Positions 52,545 to 59,257 of a DNA stretch of 64,000 nucleotides are shown piece after piece. The notes beneath the pieces are model-generated. The model saw nothing but the letters and a program-made list of their open reading frames with translations, was not told where the DNA came from and searched no databases. Made by a program: the position numbers and the translations under genes. The DNA comes from DAISVY01 sp036826635 (lineage in GTDB: Bacteria; Zixibacteria; MSB-5A5; GN15; FEB-12), in NCBI GenBank assembly GCA_036826635.1, contig DAISVY010000007.1:1-64000 (forward strand), written 5' to 3'. Within the stretch, counting starts at the first letter, position 1. Every line of letters begins with the position of its first letter.

Positions 52545-54626
52545 GTGAAGGATTTTTCGACGGACAGTATTCGAAACGTGTGCTTGGCCGGACAGCGCGG
52601 CTGCGGCAAGACCAGCCTGGCCGACGCGATAGCCTTTGCGGTCGGCGTTAATAACCGAATCGGACGGGTGGACGACGGCAGCTCGTTTTTCGATTACACC
52701 GATGGAGAGATTGCCCGCAAGTCTTCGCTTTCCTCAAAGCTGCTGGCGGCGACATGGAAGAATCGGAAGATAAACCTGCTCGATTGTCCCGGTCATCCCG
52801 ATTTCACCGGTGAATTTCTTTCCAGCATGTATGTCAGCGATACGGTGGGTTTTGTCATAGATGCGGCTTCCGGGGTCGAGGTCGGCACCCAATTGCAGTG
52901 GAAGGCCGTACCGGAGCAGCGCCTGGGGCGTTTCTTCTTCGTCAACAAGATGGAGAAAGAAAACGTTAAGTGGAAAGAAACGCTGGAATCCATCAGAAAT
53001 GCTTTCGGCAAGGGCGTGGTGGCTCTTCAGATACCGATAGGCGAAGGTGATAGCTTCAAAGGGCTGGTTGATCTGCTCCAGATGAAAGCTTACACTTTCG
53101 ACGGCGACAAACGGATGGAAATCGACATCCCCGGTGATATTCAGGCCGAGGCCGAGTCACAGAGAGAAGCCTTGATCGAAGTTGCGGCCGAAGCCGATGA
53201 CGAACTGATTGAGAAGTATTTCGACGCCGGTACGCTTGAGCATGACGACATGGTCAAGGGGTTGCGGTCGGGAATCGTCAAAGGTACGCTGTTCCCGGTT
53301 CTTTTCGGATCGACGGGACGGAACATCGGCATTCAAGTGTTACTTGACTTTTTAATGGATTACTGCCCGGCTCCCAATCAGATGGCTCCACGTGAAGGTA
53401 TTAACGTGAGCACGGAAGAGGCGGTCGGAATAACCTGCGATATGGCGACCAAGCCGATTCTTTACATCTTTAAGAATGTGTCGGAAAGCCGCCTTGGTGA
53501 AATGACCTTATTCCGGGTCATGGCTGGCAAGCTCTTTCCCGGTAAGGAATTGTACAATCAGCAGACCAGTGCTACCGAGCGTATAACGCAAATCTATACA
53601 TTCCAGGGCAAGAACCGACAGGAAGTTTCTTCGTTGGCTGCCGGGGATATCGGAGTGGCGGTAAAGCTCAAAGATACGCATGCGGGCAATAGTTTGATCG
53701 AAAAGGGCACGGATATCATCGTTAAGCCGATCGAGTACCCGAATCCGGTTATGGACGTGGCGATCAGGCCGAAGTCGAAAGGCGACGAGGAGAAGATCGC
53801 GGCCGGTTTGACAAAACTGAATGAAGAAGACCCTACTTTCAAACTGGTTTCCGATCCCGCTTTGCGCCAGCAGGTGTTGTATGCTCAGGGGTCAACCCAG
53901 ATCGAAGTGCTGGTGGAGAAACTCCAGAAGCGTTTCGGTGTCGAGGTTGATATGGTCAAACCCCGGATTCCGTATCGGGAAACCGTTACGAGCAAAACCG
54001 AGAAGCAGTACAAACACAAGAAGCAGACGGGTGGGCGTGGCCAGTACGGTGATGTTTACATCAGGATCGAACCGAACGGCCGAGGTAACGGCTTTGAGTT
54101 TGTCGACGAAATCAAGGGCGGCGTTATCCCCAATAAGTTTATCCCGGCTGTTGAGAAGGGTGTTGTCGAGTCCATGCAGCATGGTGGACTGTGTGGTGCG
54201 CCCGTTGTTGATGTCAAAGTAAGCCTTTACTTCGGATCGTTCCACGATGTTGATTCTTCGGAGATGGCTTTCAAGATCGCCGGCAGTATGGCCTTCCGGG
54301 AAGGTTTCATGGAGTGTAAACCGGTTATTCTGGAGCCTATCTATAACGTCGAAGTGCTGGTTCCGGATGATTTCACCGGTGACGTTATGGGTGATATCTC
54401 ATCGCGTCGAGGGAAGATCGCCGGTATGGACCCCGAGGGGGGCTACCAGCGAATCCGCGCGACGGTACCGCGGGCGGAACTCTATCAATACTCGGTGGAC
54501 CTGCGTTCTATGACTCAGGGCCAAGGCGTGTACACCATGGAGTTCTCGCATTACGAGACGGTTCCTCATGATACGGCGCAGAAAATCATCGAGGAAGCCA
54601 AGGCCGAGAAGGAAGCCGAGGGCTGA
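52545..54626 (+). CDS. Elongation factor G paralogue (EF-G-like, FusA2 type)
   Basis: A translational GTPase of about 693 residues with all five EF-G domains: G domain with insert (1-270), domain II (around VSESRLGEMTLFRVMAGKL), III (around KGDEEKIAAGLTKLNEEDPTF), IV (GGRGQYGDVYIRIEP to GFMECKPVI) and V (EPIYNVEVLVPDDFTGDV ... RAELYQYSVDLRSMTQGQG). The P-loop reads GQRGCGKTS instead of AHIDAGKTT, and the switch II motif DCPGH instead of DTPGH; NKME replaces NKMD. These features and the N-terminus KDFSTDSIRNV mark the EF-G-like second paralogue rather than the housekeeping factor, which should be elsewhere. The GTG chosen follows GGAGG at seven bases; an earlier GTG precedes this site. Its function (recycling, alternative translocation or other) is unknown. 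Confidence 0.9.
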   Translation: MKDFSTDSIRNVCLAGQRGCGKTSLADAIAFAVGVNNRIGRVDDGSSFFDYTDGEIARKSSLSSKLLAATWKNRKINLLDCPGHPDFTGEFLSSMYVSDTVGFVIDAASGVEVGTQLQWKAVPEQRLGRFFFVNKMEKENVKWKETLESIRNAFGKGVVALQIPIGEGDSFKGLVDLLQMKAYTFDGDKRMEIDIPGDIQAEAESQREALIEVAAEADDELIEKYFDAGTLEHDDMVKGLRSGIVKGTLFPVLFGSTGRNIGIQVLLDFLMDYCPAPNQMAPREGINVSTEEAVGITCDMATKPILYIFKNVSESRLGEMTLFRVMAGKLFPGKELYNQQTSATERITQIYTFQGKNRQEVSSLAAGDIGVAVKLKDTHAGNSLIEKGTDIIVKPIEYPNPVMDVAIRPKSKGDEEKIAAGLTKLNEEDPTFKLVSDPALRQQVLYAQGSTQIEVLVEKLQKRFGVEVDMVKPRIPYRETVTSKTEKQYKHKKQTGGRGQYGDVYIRIEPNGRGNGFEFVDEIKGGVIPNKFIPAVEKGVVESMQHGGLCGAPVVDVKVSLYFGSFHDVDSSEMAFKIAGSMAFREGFMECKPVILEPIYNVEVLVPDDFTGDVMGDISSRRGKIAGMDPEGGYQRIRATVPRAELYQYSVDLRSMTQGQGVYTMEFSHYETVPHDTAQKIIEEAKAEKEAEG

Positions 54627-54650
54627 TCGGTGAGTTGTAGCGAATATGAG

Positions 54651-54682
54651 CAGGCGGGTCATATGGCTCGCCTGTTTTTTTT
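54651..54682 (+). terminator. Intrinsic terminator of the EF-G paralogue gene
   Basis: CAGGCG and CGCCTG close a hairpin over GGTCATATGGCT, followed by eight T residues. Confidence 0.8.
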
Positions 54683-54691
54683 GTTTTGTGA

Positions 54692-54720
54692 TTGACAGAT
54701 GAACAGATGGGCAGTACCAT
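54692..54720 (+). promoter_or_regulatory. Promoter of lexA
   Basis: TTGACA and TACCAT with a 17-base spacer, giving a predicted start at about 54,727 and a leader of about 30 bases. Confidence 0.55.
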
Positions 54721-54729
54721 GAAGCGTGG

Positions 54730-54744
54730 TCGAAATCCGTTCGA
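54730..54744 (+). promoter_or_regulatory. Candidate LexA operator
   Basis: TCGAAATCCGTTCGA is an inverted repeat (TCGAA/TTCGA) placed just after the predicted lexA start site. It is close to, but one base shorter than, the Gram-positive type CGAAC-N4-GTTCG box. Autorepression would be expected; only one copy is seen in this window. Confidence 0.4.
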
Positions 54745-54756
54745 CAGGACGTAACC

Positions 54757-55374
54757 GTGGCTAAAAAGAAACTGACCGAGCGACAGCGACAGATTCTTGA
54801 ATTCATCGAGGCTCAGATAACCGAGCGCGGGAGTTCGCCGACTATTCGAGAGATTGGTCGGCGTTTCGGTATCAGTTCCACCAACGGTGTCCGGACTCAC
54901 CTGACCGCGTTGATTAAGAAGGGATATATCAAAAAGCAGGAGTATATCTCCAGGGGACTGGAGTTGACCCGGGCGCTGGTTTCGAATATCGGTCGTGTCC
55001 CGCTGGTAGGATCGGTTCCGGCCGGGGGGCCGATAGACGCAGCCGAGAATATCGAGGGAGAGATTGCTCTCGATTCATCCTTCGTGCCTCAGGGAGACAG
55101 CTTTTCGCTGACGGTGACGGGCAGTTCCATGATCAACGCCGGGATATTCGATGGTGATGTGGTTATTGTCAGAAAACAATCCGTGGCTCAGGCCGGAGAA
55201 ATAGTCGTGGCTGTAATAGACGGTGAAGCTACGGTCAAGCGGTATTTCCCCGAGGGTAAGCAGATTCGTTTGCAGCCGGAGAACGACAGTTTTGACCCGA
55301 TTATAGTAGATAAACGGGCTGGTGAATTCCGGATTGCGGGTAAAGTAGTCGGGTTGCTCAGGCGGATAGGTTAA
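54757..55374 (+). CDS. lexA: LexA repressor
   Basis: The SOS regulator. The N-terminal winged helix (LTERQRQILEFIEAQI ... PTIREIGRRFGISSTNGVRTHL) is followed by the self-cleavage site Ala-Gly in VPAGGPIDA near residue 90, the catalytic Ser in VTGSSMINAGI near 126, and Lys in ATVKRYF near 164. The 205 residues are normal length, so cleavage upon RecA activation should work. Initiation is at GTG with AGGA seven bases upstream. It is monocistronic between the EF-G paralogue and tRNA-Thr, with its own promoter and a palindrome that may be its operator. Confidence 0.95.
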   Translation: MAKKKLTERQRQILEFIEAQITERGSSPTIREIGRRFGISSTNGVRTHLTALIKKGYIKKQEYISRGLELTRALVSNIGRVPLVGSVPAGGPIDAAENIEGEIALDSSFVPQGDSFSLTVTGSSMINAGIFDGDVVIVRKQSVAQAGEIVVAVIDGEATVKRYFPEGKQIRLQPENDSFDPIIVDKRAGEFRIAGKVVGLLRRIG

Positions 55375-55405
55375 TACCTCTGGTTCAAAACGACGCGGTT
55401 TGGTC

Positions 55406-55433
55406 TTGACTTTCCTCCGTTTTTCCATAGATT
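55406..55433 (+). promoter_or_regulatory. Promoter of tRNA-Thr
   Basis: TTGACT and TAGATT with a 16-base spacer, about 30 bases before the mature tRNA. Confidence 0.5.
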
Positions 55434-55464
55434 TGCCGACCTGATTGATATCGTTAAGAGACAG

Positions 55465-55537
<73 letters not shown>

Positions 55538-55582
55538 TTTTTTGTTGGCGTTTTTTGCCTGCCTGTGTTCGGGAAATGAAAA

Positions 55583-55604
55583 CGGCGGACCTGTCGACCC
55601 GCCG
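55583..55604. terminator. Hairpin terminator downstream of the GlpX-like gene
   Basis: CGGCGG and CCGCCG pair around ACCTGTCGAC with T-rich flanks on both strands, 33 bases beyond the stop codon of the minus-strand gene. Confidence 0.7.
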
Positions 55605-55636
55605 CTTGTTTTTTATCTCGCTGTTTTTCTGTCCGA

Positions 55637-57313
55637 TCAGTCCGAGTTGGTAAACCAGTCTTTGGCCAGACGCTCGGTGATATTGATAATCTCCCGGTCT
55701 TTTTCCTTAAGGGCACCGCGTTCGATAAGGGTGTCGATTGGTTTGTGCAGGAGCACTACTTTGTCACGCACCGGGATCAGGGCCGGATAATACTCGTTGT
55801 TGAACATTATCTGGTACCGTTCGCGCAGGAATTCGTCTTCGAGCATTTTGCCGATCCGGCGTTCAAGTTCCGGTCCCTGCAGTTGCTCCAATTCTTCTTT
55901 CGGTGATTTCATCAGGGCTTTGGTGTGCTCGATATTCCGGTTGCAGATGAATGTTGTTTCCCAGCATTCGACCCGGCCCAGAGAAGTTATGGTCAGTGTG
56001 TTGACGGTGATCGTGTTGTCTTCGAGATTGGTCACGACCCCTTTCATCATCGGGATGTAATAGTTGTCGGTGATAGCCCCGAAGGCGCTGATACCGCCGG
56101 CGAAAGGATCATCGACAATGTCCGCGATGGTGAAGTACGGTTTCCGTTCGAAACGGGCGTCCTGGATCAGCATGAATTCTTCTTCCGTGAAATGGAACCG
56201 TTCTTTCCAGCGATGCTCGGGAGGAAGATCTTTGCGGGTCAGGGAAGACTGACTGGTCAGCATGCCGATAGCCTGACCGCCTCGCCAGACAAGGGGGAGA
56301 ACACCGATAGCCCATTCGGCCGAACCGCCGATTTCGCCGATCAGAGAGTTGAGTCCGCGCGAATCGGGGAACTGAAGACCGGGCAACCCCAGCAGCACGG
56401 CCGGCAGAAGGTCGCCATCCTTGTCGAACGGGGTGCTTACTCCGGCTTGATTGAGAAGGTCCATTGCCGGCAGGTGTCGCGGTCTGTCCAGGAAGAATGC
56501 GCTGAGCTGGTCAATCGAGGTGACACCGTATGCCTTGGCGATAATCTCGGCGGCTCCCACAACGTCGGTGCCGCGGGGATTGAATTCCTTGAAATAGGTC
56601 CCGGCGGCCCATCGCTGTACGTAGATGTCGGGCAGGTGGCGCTTGATATTCGCTTCGGTAACGAACAGGGCCGTCATGCTCGAATGGATTCCTTTGACCG
56701 ATTTGGTCGTGCCCTCGACCACATCGCTGCCCATTGAGAGCATGGTCACGCTGTTCGGCATGGTCATCCCATATTGAGCACAATGTTCTTTTTTGCCGTA
56801 CACCGCGCCGACCGCAATGGTCGGATTCCCGCCGGCTTCCTTGCCGGGTTTGGCCCGGGCGCCTTCGGTTATAGCCGCTTCGATCAGTATCTCTTCGCCG
56901 TGCGGGAGGGCTTCGGATGTGGTCTGCAAAACTTCGGCTATAACCTGGGCCGAAGTGCGATCATTGGCCCGTTTGAGGGAATCGGTCAGCTTCTTCGTGA
57001 CCTGGTCTTTGGGCACGCGGGACAGACTTCCCCGGCCGTGCAGGCCGATAGAGGCCGCCGCCAGAGCCGCCGAGAGGATGACCGACTGGCGAATCTGACG
57101 GTTTCTCAGGGCCCCGAGATTGGATCGCTGGTTCAGCCCGTCGTCCAGCGTTACGATCTCGCATTGCTGCAAGGTAATATCGTAATTGCCCAGAACCGCT
57201 TTGTGGCGGTGATTGAATTCCCAGACCTGATCGTCGGAAAAGACCTCCCGATTCTGTTTCCCGGAATAGGAGAGACGTTTATCTGCTATGTCGAAGCGAA
57301 GATCGTTGCTCAT
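55637..57313 (-). CDS. Divergent GlpX-like (class II fructose-bisphosphatase fold) protein
   Basis: A 558-residue soluble protein. The middle resembles GlpX: SDVVEGTTKSVKG near residue 200 keeps the metal-binding D-x-x-E-G-T pattern of DPIEGT; YGVTSIDQLSAFFLDRPRH matches GlpX's TVTILAKPRH segment; STPFDKDGDLLPAVL matches the IPDGDVAASIL segment; EIGGSAEWAIGVLPLVW corresponds to the GGAPEGV loop. It is much longer than GlpX (about 330) with an extended N-terminus (residues 1-75) and a helical C-terminus (KSPKEELEQLQGPELERRIGKML). So a Li+-sensitive-type sugar or inositol phosphatase is likely, but the substrate may not be fructose 1,6-bisphosphate. The ATG has AGGA eight bases upstream; a GTG two codons earlier is less likely. 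Monocistronic. Confidence 0.72.
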   Translation of the reverse strand: MSNDLRFDIADKRLSYSGKQNREVFSDDQVWEFNHRHKAVLGNYDITLQQCEIVTLDDGLNQRSNLGALRNRQIRQSVILSAALAAASIGLHGRGSLSRVPKDQVTKKLTDSLKRANDRTSAQVIAEVLQTTSEALPHGEEILIEAAITEGARAKPGKEAGGNPTIAVGAVYGKKEHCAQYGMTMPNSVTMLSMGSDVVEGTTKSVKGIHSSMTALFVTEANIKRHLPDIYVQRWAAGTYFKEFNPRGTDVVGAAEIIAKAYGVTSIDQLSAFFLDRPRHLPAMDLLNQAGVSTPFDKDGDLLPAVLLGLPGLQFPDSRGLNSLIGEIGGSAEWAIGVLPLVWRGGQAIGMLTSQSSLTRKDLPPEHRWKERFHFTEEEFMLIQDARFERKPYFTIADIVDDPFAGGISAFGAITDNYYIPMMKGVVTNLEDNTITVNTLTITSLGRVECWETTFICNRNIEHTKALMKSPKEELEQLQGPELERRIGKMLEDEFLRERYQIMFNNEYYPALIPVRDKVVLLHKPIDTLIERGALKEKDREIINITERLAKDWFTNSD

Positions 57314-57515
57314 GCACACCGTCCTGTTCGGTCAAGTGGTTCACCCGATTGGTATCCTGCTGCCGATGTCGCCAATATCGTACAGGGTTAACGGGGAGCG
57401 CAAGCGTAAAAGCAGGTGGCGTGTGATACATAGGGCCGGTCGGGAATTTTGTTGCATCCTGATCCGGTCCGCCTTTCTTTGAGAAAACAGCAATCCAGGG
57501 GAAAGTACCGTTGAA

Positions 57516-58172
57516 ATGTGGTGGAAGCTTCTGATATTCGTGGGTATGTCGGGCGTGATAGTGCTCAGCTTTCTTGCGCCGCCGCCGCAACCGCAGATCG
57601 GCCCGGCCAGCCGGATTTTTTACTATCACATTCCCCAGGCCTGGATTTGCGTGGTTGCTTTTGCCATGTCGATGATTTTCTCGATTCGCTATCTTCGCTC
57701 TCGTGCGCTGACCGAAGACGATAAAGCCGTAGCCGCCGCCGGGCTGGGGCTGCTCTTTTGTATTCTGGCAACGGTGACGGGATCGATTTTCGCGAAAGTT
57801 ACCTGGGGATCGTTCTGGAACTGGGACCCGCGGGAGAGTTCCGTTTTCATTTTGCTGCTTATCTATGCTGCGTATTTCGCGTTGCGCAACGCTGTCGAGG
57901 TGGAAGAAAAACGGGCCGCCCTGTCGGCGGTGTATTCGATATTCGCGTTTGTGACCGTACCTTTTCTCGTTTTTATCGTGCCGCGCATGCTGCCGTCGTT
58001 ACATCCCGAAGACACGGTTGTATCCCGGGAGCTTGAGTTTCAGATGGGTCCGCTGGTGGCGGTTGTTTGCTTCGGTTCGCTGGTGGTTTTTACGGCTTTG
58101 TTTTTCTGGATGTTTAATCTGTCCCGTCGGATTAATCGGACGCACCGGATACGGCAGGAGGAGGATCTGTAG
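57516..58172 (+). CDS. ccmC: Cytochrome c biogenesis heme protein CcmC
   Basis: An inner-membrane protein of 218 residues with six predicted transmembrane helices. It carries the tryptophan-rich heme-handling motif WGSFWNWDPRESS near residue 100 in a periplasmic loop, and flanking histidines (YYHIPQAW near 37; SLHPED near 165) that ligate heme in the family. CcmC loads heme onto the chaperone CcmE in system I cytochrome c maturation. The CcmD-like gene follows directly, but ccmA, ccmB, ccmE and ccmF are not in this window. GGGGAAAG lies somewhat far upstream of the ATG. Confidence 0.9.
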   Translation: MWWKLLIFVGMSGVIVLSFLAPPPQPQIGPASRIFYYHIPQAWICVVAFAMSMIFSIRYLRSRALTEDDKAVAAAGLGLLFCILATVTGSIFAKVTWGSFWNWDPRESSVFILLLIYAAYFALRNAVEVEEKRAALSAVYSIFAFVTVPFLVFIVPRMLPSLHPEDTVVSRELEFQMGPLVAVVCFGSLVVFTALFFWMFNLSRRINRTHRIRQEEDL

Positions 58173-58292
58173 ATGGACGCCAATTATGTAACGCTGATGG
58201 TGACTCTGGTGATCTGGGTGGGGCTGTTTTTGTTCCTGCTGCGCCTGGACAAGCGGATCGGCCGGCTGGAACGACGCTCCGGGCGGTCGTAG
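58173..58292 (+). CDS. ccmD: Small CcmD-like membrane protein
   Basis: A 39-residue protein too short for routine detection. It starts with the base right after the ccmC stop, behind the strong ribosome site AGGAGGAGGATC. The sequence is one transmembrane helix (YVTLMVTLVIWVGLFLFLL) followed by a basic cytosolic tail (RLDKRIGRLERR), exactly the plan of CcmD, which holds CcmC-CcmE in the heme-delivery complex. Assignment rests on size, topology and position. About 190 bases without a gene follow before the ABC operon, holding its promoter. Confidence 0.8.
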   Translation: MDANYVTLMVTLVIWVGLFLFLLRLDKRIGRLERRSGRS

Positions 58293-58386
58293 GGTCGCCG
58301 TTTTTCTGCCGCTTTTTTCTCGGAACCTCGATATTCGCTCCTGATATAATTCTACATAAGCGCCGATCAGAGCATCCGCCACCGGC

Positions 58387-58415
58387 TTGACAGTCCGGTT
58401 GAAGATGCCTATTTT
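58387..58415 (+). promoter_or_regulatory. Sigma70-like promoter of the gldA-type ABC operon
   Basis: TTGACA and TATTTT with a 17-base spacer; leader of about 65 bases. Confidence 0.5.
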
Positions 58416-58486
58416 TTCGGGCTTGCAATGACAAGGTATTTGCGGAACACTCGTAGTCCGTCATAGAAATAAAAGGGTAAGTATGT

Positions 58487-59257
58487 ATGAACGATAATTT
58501 GCCTCCTGCTATGATCGAAGCCCGCGGACTAAGCAAGTACTACGGCTCGTTCGTGGCTATCGAAAACATCACGTTTTCCATTCCCAAAGGGCAGATTGTG
58601 GCCTTCCTCGGACCGAACGGGGCGGGGAAATCGACCACCCTGAAAATCCTTACCGGGTTCCTGAGTGCTTCGGAGGGCAAAGCCTCCATCGCCGGACTGG
58701 ATATCAACAGCCACCGGCTTGAAGCGGCCCGGCGACTGGGTTATCTGCCGGAGAACGGTCCGTTGTATGACGACATGACGCCTCAGCAATTGCTCAGGTT
58801 TTTCGGCGAGGCCCGGGGACTGGAAGGTTCACATCTGAAGGAACGCATGCGGGCCGTCACCGAGCAGTGCGCTCTTCACGACGTTTTGGAAAAGCCGATT
58901 GGCAAACTGTCCCGCGGCTATCGGCAAAGGGTCGGGCTGGCGCAGGCGCTGCTACATGATCCGGAAGTTCTGATTATGGATGAGCCGACCGCCGGACTGG
59001 ACCCCAATCAGATCAGAGACTTTCGTGTCAACATAAAACGTCTGGGGGAAACCAAGACCATTCTGCTCTCCACCCACATTTTGCAGGAAGTGGAGGCCGT
59101 GGCCGAGCGAGTGCTGTTGATTCATAATGGCCGCTTGATTAACGACGCCACTCCGGCCGAACTGCAGAAAGGAGCCTCGCTGGAAGAGACTTTCTATCGC
59201 CTGACGGATTATGGTCGACCGGTCGGTCACCAGGTTGGCGAAGGAGGGGTGGCATGA
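58487..59257 (+). CDS. ABC transporter ATP-binding protein, GldA-like
   Basis: A cytosolic ATPase subunit of 256 residues: Walker A GPNGAGKST near residue 43, Q-loop region GYLPENGPLYDDMT, signature LSRGYRQRVG near 142, Walker B VLIMDEPTAGLDP near 162, and the switch His in STHILQEVE. ABC-2 exporters of this class with a GldF/GldG partner are found in gliding and many non-gliding FCB bacteria; ENGPLY is characteristic of GldA-like ATPases. Its stop overlaps the next gene's ATG by four bases. Transported substrate unknown. Confidence 0.9.
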   Translation: MNDNLPPAMIEARGLSKYYGSFVAIENITFSIPKGQIVAFLGPNGAGKSTTLKILTGFLSASEGKASIAGLDINSHRLEAARRLGYLPENGPLYDDMTPQQLLRFFGEARGLEGSHLKERMRAVTEQCALHDVLEKPIGKLSRGYRQRVGLAQALLHDPEVLIMDEPTAGLDPNQIRDFRVNIKRLGETKTILLSTHILQEVEAVAERVLLIHNGRLINDATPAELQKGASLEETFYRLTDYGRPVGHQVGEGGVA

